Shown piece after piece: positions 16,972-26,059 of a stretch of DNA of 64,000 nucleotides (the stretch's first letter is position 1; each line of letters opens with the position of its first letter). The notes under the pieces were generated by a model, which was not told where the DNA came from, made no database searches, and saw only the letters and a list, made by a program, of their open reading frames with translations. Source of the DNA: CALFCE01 sp964411665 (GTDB lineage: Bacteria > Pseudomonadota > Gammaproteobacteria > Granulosicoccales > Granulosicoccaceae); assembly GCA_964411665.1 (NCBI GenBank), contig CAYPMR010000004.1, positions 1 through 64,000 of the forward strand. Direction: 5' to 3'. The position numbers and the translations under genes were made by a program.

Positions 16972-19080
16972 GTGACTTCATCTGATAACCAGACACTTGA
17001 GAACAACCGAACGCTTGACAGCTTTCCTGTCACTCAGCTCAAAGGCGTTGGTGAGAAAATGGCACTGCGCCTTGCGTCGCTGGGCCTTGAAACAGTGCAG
17101 GATGTGTTGTTCCATTTGCCAAGCAGATATCAGGATCGCACCTGTGTCAAACAGATTGGTAGTCTGTTGCCGGGTGATGAGGCTGTAATAGAGCTGACCG
17201 TTGATCTGTGTGATGTGGTTTTTAGAAGACGCCGCTCGTTGCTGTGCAAAGGATCTGACGGTACAGGTTCAATCACTTTGCGTTTTTTTCATTTCAGTCA
17301 AAAACAGGTAGACAGTCTGCGCCGCGGCGTACGCTTACGCTGTTTCTCGGAAGTTCGTCGCGGCCCCGGCGGGATTGAAATGGTTCACCCGGAATACACC
17401 TTCGTTTCAGATTCAACACCATTACCGGATGTACTGACTCCTTTCTATGCAGCTACCGAGGGTGTCAATCAGTTAACGCTGCGTAAACTGACTGATCAGG
17501 CGTTAGTGATGCTTGAGACCGCCCGCATTGATGAATGTCTGCCTGCGCAACTGTTGCAGGGTTATGATTTGCCGGATCCTGTGTCGGCTTTGCGTGTTAT
17601 TCATCGCCCGCCCGCCAGCGTTGATGTGAATAGTTTGCTGGAAGGCACGCACCCGTCATTGCAACGCTTTGTCATAGAAGAGCTGGTTGCTCATCGCATA
17701 GGTATGAAACTACAACGCATGCGCCGTCGTGACCGGCGCTCGCCAGTGGTGGCGCCTTCGGGTGAGTTGTTGCAGCGATTTCTTGATTCCCTTCCGTATG
17801 AGCTAACGGGCGCGCAAGTGCGAGTATCTGCCGAGATCGCCGAAAGTCTGCGCTCTTCAAGTCCAATGTTACGTCTATTACAGGGAGATGTGGGTGCAGG
17901 CAAAACAGTGGTTGCCGCTTATGCCGCAGCACTTGCAGTTGAATGTGGAATGCAGGTCGCTCTAATGGCACCAACCGAAATACTGGCAGAGCAGCATTTG
18001 CTCAATCTAAGTGAATGGTTTGAACCTCTGGGTGTTCGTATTGGATGGTTAAGTGGCAAGCTCAGGCAGAGCCAACGCCGGGATGCGATTGAGTCAATTG
18101 CGCTAGGTAATAGCCATATTGCTGTAGGCACACATGCTTTGTTTCAGGAAGATGTTGAATTTAAAAATTTAGGTCTTGTTATTGTCGATGAGCAACACCG
18201 CTTCGGCGTGCACCAGCGTATGGCATTGCGTAATAAGGGGGCCAGTGAAAATCAGGTGCCGCATCAACTTATCATGACGGCGACACCTATTCCACGCACG
18301 CTGGCAATGACCGCTTATGCCGATCTTGATATATCTGTTATTGATGAATTGCCGCCAGGGCGAAAGCCCGTTGAAACAGTTGCTATAGATGCTGCGCGTC
18401 GTCAACAAGTCGCCGATCGAGTCGCTGCATCTATTGCAGGTGGAAGACAGGCTTATTGGGTTTGTACCTTGATAGAAGAGTCAGAGGCATTGCAAGCGGA
18501 AGCTGCCGAAGACACAGCTAACTGGCTCACTGAATGTATGCCGGATGCAAGGATTGGATTAATACACGGTCGTTTAAAATCTGCTGAAAAAGATACGCTA
18601 ATGAGCAGTTTCAAAGACATGCAACTGGATCTGCTGGTGGCCACCACCGTGATCGAAGTAGGTGTTGATGTGCCGAATGCCTCGCTGATGGTCATAGAGA
18701 ATGCCGAGCGACTCGGTTTGTCCCAGTTGCATCAACTGCGCGGGCGTGTTGGTCGCGGGGCTATGCAAAGCAACTGTATCCTTCTCTATCATGGGCCTTT
18801 GTCGGAATCAGCGCGTAAGCGAATAGCCATAATGCGTGAGACTAATGACGGTTTTGTTATCGCCGAACAGGATTTATTGCTCCGCGGTGCCGGTGAAGTT
18901 CTTGGTACACGGCAAACGGGGGCTGCTGAATTTCGCGTGGCTGACCTGACTCGAGATGCTTATCTACTGGATGATGTTGCAGTAATAGCGGATCGTCTGC
19001 TGGCTGATTACCCGCAACATCAATCCAGAATCACCGAGCGCTGGATTGGTAAACAACGGCGTGAGTATGGTGCTGTTTGA
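16972..19080 (+). CDS. recG: ATP-dependent DNA helicase RecG
   Basis: This branch-migration helicase processes stalled forks and Holliday junctions. The wedge/OB domain occupies about residues 20-180. The helicase core has Walker A QGDVGAGKTVVAA near residue 304, motif II as DEQHRFGVHQR, MTATPIPRTLAMT, and the RecG-specific QLRGRVGRG plus C-terminal GEVLGTRQTG. The 702-residue length is normal. The start appears to be GTG at 16972 with no clear Shine-Dalgarno, suggesting coupling to spoT, which ends 46 bp upstream. It converges on the rhombosortase gene. Confidence 0.96.
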   Translation: MTSSDNQTLENNRTLDSFPVTQLKGVGEKMALRLASLGLETVQDVLFHLPSRYQDRTCVKQIGSLLPGDEAVIELTVDLCDVVFRRRRSLLCKGSDGTGSITLRFFHFSQKQVDSLRRGVRLRCFSEVRRGPGGIEMVHPEYTFVSDSTPLPDVLTPFYAATEGVNQLTLRKLTDQALVMLETARIDECLPAQLLQGYDLPDPVSALRVIHRPPASVDVNSLLEGTHPSLQRFVIEELVAHRIGMKLQRMRRRDRRSPVVAPSGELLQRFLDSLPYELTGAQVRVSAEIAESLRSSSPMLRLLQGDVGAGKTVVAAYAAALAVECGMQVALMAPTEILAEQHLLNLSEWFEPLGVRIGWLSGKLRQSQRRDAIESIALGNSHIAVGTHALFQEDVEFKNLGLVIVDEQHRFGVHQRMALRNKGASENQVPHQLIMTATPIPRTLAMTAYADLDISVIDELPPGRKPVETVAIDAARRQQVADRVAASIAGGRQAYWVCTLIEESEALQAEAAEDTANWLTECMPDARIGLIHGRLKSAEKDTLMSSFKDMQLDLLVATTVIEVGVDVPNASLMVIENAERLGLSQLHQLRGRVGRGAMQSNCILLYHGPLSESARKRIAIMRETNDGFVIAEQDLLLRGAGEVLGTRQTGAAEFRVADLTRDAYLLDDVAVIADRLLADYPQHQSRITERWIGKQRREYGAV

Positions 19081-19123
19081 GGACGAGCTTTAATCATTGA
19101 GAGGCTCTCCATTTAGGCCAACG

Positions 19124-19801
19124 TCATCCCGAATCGTCGGACCGCCGCGCAGGCGGGGCGGTTCGGCGTCCCGGTCCATCTTTCAACTTTCTTAACAGCA
19201 ATAGTGGAATCGCGATAATCACCCCGCCAATCGCACCGTACAGATGTGAATTGACGATAACTGCACCACCTGCTGCAGCTTCGCTACCGGGTACGGCACC
19301 ATAGATCTGTTCCCAGCCCAGTTTGATAATAACGACGATCAGCAGCAATGACGCATTCCAGGGGTAACGTTTGAGGTCAGCCATTGCGCCTGCCATGATC
19401 AGCCCGTGCAGGGTGCCGGAAAATCCTACATACCAGAATACGTCCAGATCTCGAAAAAATAATCCTGCACCAACGCCTATCGAACTGAACAATATGATCA
19501 CTGCCCATTCCCAGGCGGCATAGTTGTACCAGACCAATGTGACGATTAGTAACAGTCCGGTCATGTTTAACAGGAGGTGCCCCCAGTTGAGGTGCACGAA
19601 ATTACCGGTAAGAATTAGCCACCAATTGCCAGTTTGCAATGCTTCGCGATCGAACCTTAGTGCTTGATCCAGTCCAACTGCTTGTAGGCCGATACATAGT
19701 AGGCCAAGGCAAAGAGCCAGTTGTAACGCGCGATTGTGCAAAATACGTTGCATGGTTGAAATAATATCTGGATCTGCTGTTGCAGATAATGTTATCGACA
19801 A
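19124..19801 (-). CDS. rrtA: Rhombosortase (rhomboid-family GlyGly-CTERM protease)
   Basis: This is an intramembrane serine protease of the rhombosortase subfamily, which cleaves GlyGly-CTERM tails of proteins exported through type II secretion. At least five hydrophobic segments are visible. The catalytic serine lies in YVGFSGTLHGLIMAG and the histidine in NSHLYGAIGGVI; FVHLNWGHLLLNMTGL is the conserved early helix. The frame opens with TTG at 19801 and the first ATG is at 19753 (MQRIL); neither has a good Shine-Dalgarno, so the first 16 residues are doubtful. The T2SS pseudopilin operon starts 270 bp away in the opposite direction, which fits the role. No GlyGly-CTERM substrate is evident in the window. 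Confidence 0.85.
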   Translation of the reverse strand: MSITLSATADPDIISTMQRILHNRALQLALCLGLLCIGLQAVGLDQALRFDREALQTGNWWLILTGNFVHLNWGHLLLNMTGLLLIVTLVWYNYAAWEWAVIILFSSIGVGAGLFFRDLDVFWYVGFSGTLHGLIMAGAMADLKRYPWNASLLLIVVIIKLGWEQIYGAVPGSEAAAGGAVIVNSHLYGAIGGVIIAIPLLLLRKLKDGPGRRTAPPARRSDDSG

Positions 19802-19887
19802 GAGTTATTGATCGGTAAAGGTTGTTTTGATCTGCCGATATCTGGATTGCCCTTGTTAAGCCTGTTTAGGCCGGATACCTGTTTCAG

Positions 19888-19915
19888 CGCAATACCAATA
19901 CCGCAATACCAATAC
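19888..19915. repeat. 14-bp tandem repeat upstream of gspG
   Basis: CGCAATACCAATAC occurs twice in direct tandem (19888-19901 and 19902-19915) in the region between rrtA and gspG. Nearby, GTTTCAGC (19881-19888) has its inverted partner GCTGAAAC at 19948-19955, and ATACCTGT near 19876 matches ACAGGTAT at 19936-19943. It may contain regulator sites of the gsp promoter. Confidence 0.6.
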
Positions 19916-20073
19916 ATAAGGGTCTTGTTAGGAACACAGGTATTCTGGCTGAAACTGTAGTTATGTGTCGGACCACTGACGTGTCCGCAATTATCTGCGT
20001 GCTATTCTCATAGCAAGCAGTAGCCTTTTATCTCGAAGCACTTTTATATCAAAGCAGTATTGGAGCACGGAAA

Positions 20074-20571
20074 ATGACAGTTACTCGGTTTTCACAGCGA
20101 TTATTCAGATGTATCAGAGGTAGATCATCTGGGCGCACTCTCAAGCGACGGGGGCAACAGAGCGGATTTACGCTGATAGAAATCATGGTGGTGGTTGCCA
20201 TCATCGCTATTTTGGGTGCTGCGGTAGTTCCTCTGGTGCTCGATCGTCCAGATCAGGCGCGCGTAGTAAAGGCCAAGCAGGAAATAAATGCCATAGCCTC
20301 ATCACTGGAACTCTATCGTTTGGATAATTTTAACTACCCGTCTACCGACCAGGGCCTCGATGCGCTTGTTGAGAAACCAGCTGGAGATCCGGAGCCTGCT
20401 AATTGGAATGACAGTGGGTATATGCAGAAAGTACCCAAAGATCCTTGGGGTCGCGATTACATTTACCTCAGTCCGGGTGAAGTTGGCCCTTACGACATTG
20501 TATCACTGGGGCGCGACGGTCAGGAAGGTGGCGACAGCTATGATGCTGACCTAACGAATCTGTCCGATTAA
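20074..20571 (+). CDS. gspG: Type II secretion major pseudopilin GspG
   Basis: This is the major subunit of the T2SS periplasmic pseudopilus. The prepilin peptidase site is G31|F32TLIE36, with Glu at +5 and a hydrophobic helix after it. The globular domain has the GspG pattern RLDNFNYPSTDQGLDALVEKP and VPKDPWGRDYIYLSPGEVG, including the Ca-binding loop region. The leader of 31 residues is longer than usual. The ATG at 20074 has GGAGCACGGAAA upstream. It is first of eight gsp genes in one direction; gspC, D, E and F are not adjacent. Confidence 0.95.
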   Translation: MTVTRFSQRLFRCIRGRSSGRTLKRRGQQSGFTLIEIMVVVAIIAILGAAVVPLVLDRPDQARVVKAKQEINAIASSLELYRLDNFNYPSTDQGLDALVEKPAGDPEPANWNDSGYMQKVPKDPWGRDYIYLSPGEVGPYDIVSLGRDGQEGGDSYDADLTNLSD

Positions 20572-20592
20572 TAGAAAGATATGGGAGGTCGC

Positions 20593-21141
20593 GTGAGCAA
20601 ACGTTTGCGGGCAGGTGGTTTCACCCTGCTCGAGCTCATGGTGGTGATTGTGATCGTTTCGATTCTGGCCGGATTCGTTGCGGTTAACCTGGATATACGC
20701 AATACGCCCAAAACAATTCGTGAAGAGGCGCAAAGGTTGGGTCTTTTGATGCAACTAGCGTCGGAACAAGCGATCTACTCTAGAGCACAACTCGGTATTC
20801 GACTGCATCCCGAGAATTATGAATTTTACTTTCTTGCGCCGGACGAAGATGGGGCGCAGGTCTGGCAACCACTTGAAGACGAAAGGCTGCGATACCGGCA
20901 AAGTAATGAGGTTATTGAATATCAGATGGATATCGCGGGCGTGCCGATTTTGCTGGAAACACTAGAGGAAGAGCAGTCGGGTGTTACAGAGGATGACGAT
21001 CTAAAGCCCCATGTACTGTTTTTGTCCAATGGCGAGATCATTCCTGACTTTGCGATCACAATCGCGGATGAAGATTCGAAATATCGCCACCAGGTCTATT
21101 CAGGAATCGACCTTGCCGTGGTGGTGGAGCAACTGGAGTAA
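20593..21141 (+). CDS. gspH: Type II secretion pseudopilin GspH
   Basis: This minor pseudopilin has prepilin site G|FTLLELMVV with Glu at +5. Its acidic C-terminal domain includes FYFLAPDEDGAQVWQPLEDERLR, typical of GspH. I place the start at GTG 20593 because GGGAGG at 20583-20588 precedes it. An upstream in-frame ATG at 20581 overlaps that Shine-Dalgarno and is less likely. Cleavage would leave a short nine-residue leader. The gene is 20 bp after gspG. Confidence 0.85.
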   Translation: MSKRLRAGGFTLLELMVVIVIVSILAGFVAVNLDIRNTPKTIREEAQRLGLLMQLASEQAIYSRAQLGIRLHPENYEFYFLAPDEDGAQVWQPLEDERLRYRQSNEVIEYQMDIAGVPILLETLEEEQSGVTEDDDLKPHVLFLSNGEIIPDFAITIADEDSKYRHQVYSGIDLAVVVEQLE

Positions 21142-21153
21142 ATGGAGTAAGCA

Positions 21154-21579
21154 TTGCCCATGCACGTAAACGCACAAGCCAAAGCCCGTTCACAACGAGG
21201 CTTCACTCTGATGGAGATGATGGTGGCGATGACCATCCTCGCTGTTGGCATGGGTGCGCTTATACAGGCTGCTGCTGGTTCTGCGAATAACGCCACGATT
21301 CTGCGAGACAGAGAAGTGGCTCGCTGGGTGGCGCTGAACAGACTCACTGAAATGCAGATCCTGCACGAGTGGAGTACCGCCAATACCAAAAAAGGTGAGG
21401 TCGAAATGCTTAACATGACCTGGCATTGGCTGGCGCGTATTCAAAAAGTGCAGGATCCGGATTTGCGCCGAGTGGATATTGAAGTTCGACGTGATCCCAA
21501 TCTGGACTCGTACCTCTATTCAATAACCGGCTTTGTAGGTAATCCGGAGATTGTTTCAACGCCCACTGAAATCCCGTGA
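21154..21579 (+). CDS. gspI: Type II secretion pseudopilin GspI
   Basis: This minor pseudopilin has leader G16|FTLMEMMVAMTILAVG with Glu at +5. The segment VALNRLTEMQILHEW matches GspI proteins, which nucleate the pseudopilus tip with GspJ and GspK. The start is TTG 21154, six bases after GGAG, or ATG 21160; the first has better spacing. Its stop overlaps the gspJ start by 4 bp (GTGA), so translation is probably coupled. Confidence 0.88.
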   Translation: MPMHVNAQAKARSQRGFTLMEMMVAMTILAVGMGALIQAAAGSANNATILRDREVARWVALNRLTEMQILHEWSTANTKKGEVEMLNMTWHWLARIQKVQDPDLRRVDIEVRRDPNLDSYLYSITGFVGNPEIVSTPTEIP

Positions 21580-22202
21580 CCATCGTCAAAGCCTCAAAAG
21601 ATCAAGGCGGATTCACGCTGTTTGAACTGCTTATCGCGATGGTCATTTTCGCTGTATTGGGGACGGCTGCTTATCAGGGTCTTTTCCAGACAGAACGTAT
21701 AAAAGAAACCTTGCTTGAGCGCAGTGATCAGCTGGCTGAATTGCGCATGGCTTTTTACTGGATGTCGGATGATATGGCGCAGGTGGTTAATCGCCCGGTA
21801 CGCAGTGCTGTTGGCAGTGTTGAACCCGCTATGCAGGTGAGTGAAGCGGGGGATGCGATGTTGGTCTTCACACGCGGTGGCTGGACCAATCCTGCAGGGG
21901 ATGTAAGTCCGGCGCGCTCGAACCTGCAACGCGTCTCCTATCTGCTGGAGGGTGATCGATTATTACGCGAATACAGCTATCATTTGGATCGCGCCGATGA
22001 TAGTGCCTTGAAACGACGCCAGCTGGTAACCGGTGTCGATTCGATCAGTATGCGGTTTCTGGATACGAGTGGTAGCTGGCATGATCAATGGCCGCCGATC
22101 TCGGTGGATGGGGATGCACCTGCAACACCGGCGGCGATCGAGTTCACCTTTGAAATACAGAAAATGGGTGATGTTGTACGGCTGTTTTCATTGCCGGGTT
22201 AG
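21576..22202 (+). CDS. gspJ: Type II secretion pseudopilin GspJ
   Basis: This minor pseudopilin has leader G12|FTLFELLIAMVIFAVLG with Glu at +5. The early region LAELRMAFYWMSDDMAQVVNRPVR is characteristic of GspJ, and the globular domain includes LVFTRGGWTNPAG and VEFTF-like strands. The GTG start overlaps the gspI stop. It is part of the GspI-J-K tip complex. Confidence 0.9.
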   Translation: MTIVKASKDQGGFTLFELLIAMVIFAVLGTAAYQGLFQTERIKETLLERSDQLAELRMAFYWMSDDMAQVVNRPVRSAVGSVEPAMQVSEAGDAMLVFTRGGWTNPAGDVSPARSNLQRVSYLLEGDRLLREYSYHLDRADDSALKRRQLVTGVDSISMRFLDTSGSWHDQWPPISVDGDAPATPAAIEFTFEIQKMGDVVRLFSLPG

Positions 22203-22248
22203 TTGCAACCCGCGGCCTGGGTGACTGAAAAAGGTTTGATAGAAGCTA

Positions 22249-23352
22249 ATGTTCTTTTGTGACCTAAAAAATAAACATCATTCCATGAAAAAGCGCCTGC
22301 ATGCTGAAAATAGACAGCAGGGCATTGCGGTCATAACTGTTCTGTTGGTCATCGCACTCACCACCATAACCGTTGCCACCATGACCTCGCGGCAACAAAT
22401 TGACATGCGCCGTGAACAAAACGAAGCAGCCATTCAATTGGCCCGCTCTCTAGCAATCAGCGGAGAGCGCTTTGCTGCTGCTACCTTGTACAGGGATTTT
22501 CAAACAGCTGATCGTAACAATACGGATTCGCTGGAAGATGACTGGGCGCAGACCCTTCCTCCCATACCCGTCGACAGTGCGACCCTGACCGGCTGTATCG
22601 TTGATATGCAGGGAAAATTCAACCTTAATAACCTGGTTAATGGCGAGGGTCAGGCAGAGCCAATCTATGTTGATCAGTTTACGCGTTTGTTACAGGAGCT
22701 CAATATCGACGCGTCCAAGGCACAGGCCGTTGTAGACTGGATCGATGAAGATATTAATGCCACCATCCCTGATGGTGCTGAGGATGACTATTATACAGGG
22801 CTTGAATTACCTTACCGAACGTCCAATTCTGACTTTTCCAGTATTTCCGAACTACAGTTAGTAAGAGGATTCAGTCCTTCGGTTGAAGAAGAGAATGCTG
22901 ACTACGAGTTATTGGTCCCGCACATCGCGGCATTACCCACTGATGGCGGCCCTTTAGCATTGAATGTCAACACAGCAACGCCACAGTTGCTATCTTCAAT
23001 GTCTGAGTTTTTACAACCGCTAGGGGCTGAACTGTCACGGTGGGATACAGCCGCTTATGAGGATTATCCGGCTTGTGAGAATTTTTTCGATCTCGAGGCG
23101 GAAGAAGTAGCAGATACGTTAACGGATGAGCGTGATACTGGCGCATACGAGAGCACTCTGGACTTTGACTCTGAAGCTGCGGTTGAAAGTGGTGCAGAAA
23201 TTTCAGCGACGGCTTATGACGTGTTTTCAAGATATTTTCAGGTACGTATAGATATAGCGATGGAAGGTGTCACCCTATCGCAGTACACATTGATGGAGCG
23301 TGATGACGAGGGCAAGGTACGAGTGGTGTCGCGTTTACGTGACGTGCTTTAG
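22249..23352 (+). CDS. gspK: Type II secretion pseudopilin GspK
   Basis: This is the large tip pseudopilin of 367 residues. The prepilin segment QQG|IAVITVLLVIALTTI lacks Glu at +5, as is normal for GspK. The globular domain includes the family features CIVDMQGKFNLNNLVN, VVDWIDEDINATIPDGAEDDYY and LNVNTATPQLLSSM. The start is ATG 22249 or the ATG at 22285 (MKKRLH); neither has a clear ribosome site, and the second gives a more usual short leader. Confidence 0.92.
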   Translation: MFFCDLKNKHHSMKKRLHAENRQQGIAVITVLLVIALTTITVATMTSRQQIDMRREQNEAAIQLARSLAISGERFAAATLYRDFQTADRNNTDSLEDDWAQTLPPIPVDSATLTGCIVDMQGKFNLNNLVNGEGQAEPIYVDQFTRLLQELNIDASKAQAVVDWIDEDINATIPDGAEDDYYTGLELPYRTSNSDFSSISELQLVRGFSPSVEEENADYELLVPHIAALPTDGGPLALNVNTATPQLLSSMSEFLQPLGAELSRWDTAAYEDYPACENFFDLEAEEVADTLTDERDTGAYESTLDFDSEAAVESGAEISATAYDVFSRYFQVRIDIAMEGVTLSQYTLMERDDEGKVRVVSRLRDVL

Positions 23353-23423
23353 CAATGGTTGTAACAAAAATTAAATTAACTGAAACCCGGCGCAGTCGTG
23401 CGTCAGGCGGAAATAAGTAACCA

Positions 23424-24641
23424 GTGGCAAAAGACTGCATCATATATATCCCCGAGGTGGGGGCTGATCTGGCGTATTGGGCCATGTCCAATGGCGAGGG
23501 TGCTCTGTTGTCGGCACCCGTGCAGGGCAGCTTCGCTGAAGCTGCCAAGGCGGTAGGCGGGCGCAAGTCCATTGTTGTAGTGCCGGGTGATGCTGTTTTG
23601 CTGGCTGAAGCCAAGCTGCCCGGGAATTCAGCGCGTGCACAGCAGGCCATACCCTATGCACTGGAAGATCAAGTTGCCGATGATGTTGAAGACCTGCACT
23701 TCGCGATCGGGCGCAAAGACAAGGGTGATAACTACCCGGTAGCGATTATCAATCGAGACACCATGGATACCTTGCGAGAGCAATTTTCCGAAGTAGGTCT
23801 GCATCCGACTGAAATGGTTCCCGAGATATTGGCTTTACCCAAACTTGACCCCGGTAGCCAGGGCCCTGTCTGGAGCGCTCTGGTCGACAGTAATAAAACG
23901 GTAGTGCGGCTAAACGGTTATCGCGGCTTTGCGACAGATACCGAAACTGCCGACATCATGTTAAGTGGCGCCGGACAAGAGTACGAGGAAGAATTCTCGC
24001 GCGGCATATTGCTCTATCACACAGATTCAAACGTTCGCGAGCCTGATGTTGTGGATCTCGATGTAGAGACTCAACAATGTGAAAGTCGACTCGATTTGTA
24101 TGCCAGTGGTTTATCTAAATCGCCACGAATCAACTTGTTGCAGGGCGAGTACAGTTATCGCCAGCAATTGAACATGGCCTGGCGTCCCTGGCGTTGGAGC
24201 ATGGTACTGTGCGCAGCGTTACTGGCCATTGCGGTTGGAAGCAAAGCGATTGATTACCGGCGTTTGGGCAACGAGGAAAATACCTTGCGTCAGCAAATTA
24301 CCCAGGTCTGGACAGATACATTCCCGCAAGTCAAAGCGCGACGACCGGTTGCGCAAATGAAATCCCGCTTGCGCCAGTTAGGAACGGGCGGGCCGAAGGG
24401 TGGTTTTACCACTGACCTTGATGTGATTGCCGCAGCCTTTAAAACACAACCACAAAGTACGATCAATTCAATTGGTTATCGCCCTGGGCGTTTTGATCTG
24501 GACGTGACAACAGATGCCTTGCCCACGCTGGACAAGCTTAAACAGGAAATTGAAAAAGCCGGGACATTAACCATGAAGGTGCAATCAGCAAGGCGCCAGA
24601 AAGATAATGTGCGCAGTACACTGCGGTTGGAGTCCAAGTGA
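23424..24641 (+). CDS. gspL: Type II secretion inner-membrane protein GspL
   Basis: This bitopic inner-membrane component recruits the GspE ATPase and pairs with GspM. The cytoplasmic actin-like half spans about residues 1-245 (VVVPGDAVLLAEAKLPGNSA, AIPYALEDQVADDVEDLHFA). A membrane helix near 253-275 contains WSMVLCAALLAIAVGSKAI, and a periplasmic ferredoxin-like domain follows. The start is GTG 23424 with GGAAATAAG upstream. The stop overlaps the gspM ATG as TGATG. Length 405 is normal. Confidence 0.92.
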   Translation: MAKDCIIYIPEVGADLAYWAMSNGEGALLSAPVQGSFAEAAKAVGGRKSIVVVPGDAVLLAEAKLPGNSARAQQAIPYALEDQVADDVEDLHFAIGRKDKGDNYPVAIINRDTMDTLREQFSEVGLHPTEMVPEILALPKLDPGSQGPVWSALVDSNKTVVRLNGYRGFATDTETADIMLSGAGQEYEEEFSRGILLYHTDSNVREPDVVDLDVETQQCESRLDLYASGLSKSPRINLLQGEYSYRQQLNMAWRPWRWSMVLCAALLAIAVGSKAIDYRRLGNEENTLRQQITQVWTDTFPQVKARRPVAQMKSRLRQLGTGGPKGGFTTDLDVIAAAFKTQPQSTINSIGYRPGRFDLDVTTDALPTLDKLKQEIEKAGTLTMKVQSARRQKDNVRSTLRLESK

Positions 24642-25117
24642 TGAAAGACTGGTATCTGGCCAAATCCGCGAAAGACAGAATGATCCTGATTTGTCTCGCC
24701 GTGCTCATTCTATTCGGTTTGTTTTATTTGATGGTTTGGCACCCGCTGTCATCCGGTATTGAACGCAGCCAGAATAACGTCAATGCTGCCAGGGAAGATT
24801 TGCAATACATGGTCGAAGGGCAGGCACGTGTTCGTGCATCAGGTGGGTCAACGGGAAGCACGCAGTTACTAAGCTCGGATAAGGCGCCTTACCTGCTGAT
24901 CGATGACATCATCCGCAAAGCTGGAATCGCCCAGCCGGAACGGGTTGAGCCAACTGGTAAAGAAGGTGCTCGAGTGCAGTTTTCACGGGTTGAATTCGAT
25001 AAGTTGGTAGCCGTGATTGCAGAACTGGAGCGTTATGGGCTCAAGGTGTCCACGCTCAATGTCAGTCGTAAAGACAATGGTATCGTCAGCGCCCGATTCA
25101 ATATGGAGCGCGGCTGA
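24641..25117 (+). CDS. gspM: Type II secretion inner-membrane protein GspM
   Basis: This small bitopic protein partners with GspL in the T2SS assembly platform. A membrane helix (MILICLAVLILFGLFYLMVW) occupies about residues 13-32, followed by a periplasmic ferredoxin-like domain. The ATG at 24641 overlaps the gspL stop by one base and has GGAG eight bases upstream, so I prefer it to the preceding GTG. Its stop overlaps the gspN ATG by one base. Confidence 0.9.
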   Translation: MKDWYLAKSAKDRMILICLAVLILFGLFYLMVWHPLSSGIERSQNNVNAAREDLQYMVEGQARVRASGGSTGSTQLLSSDKAPYLLIDDIIRKAGIAQPERVEPTGKEGARVQFSRVEFDKLVAVIAELERYGLKVSTLNVSRKDNGIVSARFNMERG

Positions 25118-25893
25118 TGTTTCGTGTCATACGTTTGATACTGCTTGGCATCGTTGCCTATGTCATTTCCATGGTGTGGCTGTTTCCGGCTGCTCCTGTG
25201 ATCGATCGAATAAAGCCTCAAATCCAGCCTGTACAGCTTGCCGGTGTAACGGGAAGGCTATTCAGCGGTAATGTTGATCAGGTGACTTATAATGATGATC
25301 TGTTACCGCTGACCTTGAGTAACGTTGCCTGGAGCTTTATGCCACGTAAGTTATTTGCAGCTGCAGCAGGTGTCAATTTCTCTTTCGATGCTTATGGTGG
25401 TAACGGCACGGGTGAATTCACTCGTCACTTAAGTGGCGATATGTCTGTGCATGATTTTGATTTTATAGGCCCCGCCAAAGGACTGGAGCCGCTCCTGCCT
25501 TTGCCTGTCGCTCAATTCACGGGTGAACTGAATGCACATCTTGATGATTTGCTGATTGAACAGCAGCTGTTAAAAACTGTTAATGGTCGCTTCAAGTGGC
25601 GTGATGCACAACTTGAAACACCAATTGCCGCATTTCTGGGTAATGTCGATATTCAGGTCGAGCCAGCAGGTGAAAATACCCATCGTGGACTTATTGAAGC
25701 CAAAGGTGGTGAAGTTGAGGTTAGCGGCTCTGTTGAAATTGCACTCAATGGCGATTTTAGTAGTGATATTCTAATTACGCCGACAGATAAGGCGACCCCT
25801 GAGTTGATGAATGCCATACGTACATTTGCCCGTCCCGAGCGCGACGGCCGATTTCGCGTCCAACGAAACGGTAATATGAACCGTCTGCTATAA
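25117..25893 (+). CDS. gspN: Type II secretion protein GspN
   Basis: This accessory T2SS protein has one N-terminal membrane segment (LILLGIVAYVISMVWLFPA). The periplasmic part has beta-rich features such as LAGVTGRLFSGNV and LSNVAWSFMPRKLF, diagnostic for GspN. Found in only some T2SS operons, it resembles AsmA-type proteins. The ATG overlaps the gspM stop. It ends the operon at 25893; no clear terminator is seen. Confidence 0.88.
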   Translation: MFRVIRLILLGIVAYVISMVWLFPAAPVIDRIKPQIQPVQLAGVTGRLFSGNVDQVTYNDDLLPLTLSNVAWSFMPRKLFAAAAGVNFSFDAYGGNGTGEFTRHLSGDMSVHDFDFIGPAKGLEPLLPLPVAQFTGELNAHLDDLLIEQQLLKTVNGRFKWRDAQLETPIAAFLGNVDIQVEPAGENTHRGLIEAKGGEVEVSGSVEIALNGDFSSDILITPTDKATPELMNAIRTFARPERDGRFRVQRNGNMNRLL

Positions 25894-26059
25894 ACAGTTG
25901 TCACATGTACAAGTACAGTTACATTTATTGACATGATTGCACCGGCAAACAAGTGTTTTGTTTGGTAGTTCTGTGTATAACTCATAACATGTAACGACAG
26001 ATGTTTATGTCCATTACACGTTTTGTTCGCAACTAGGAGCCTGCGCGGCAGATGTCATT

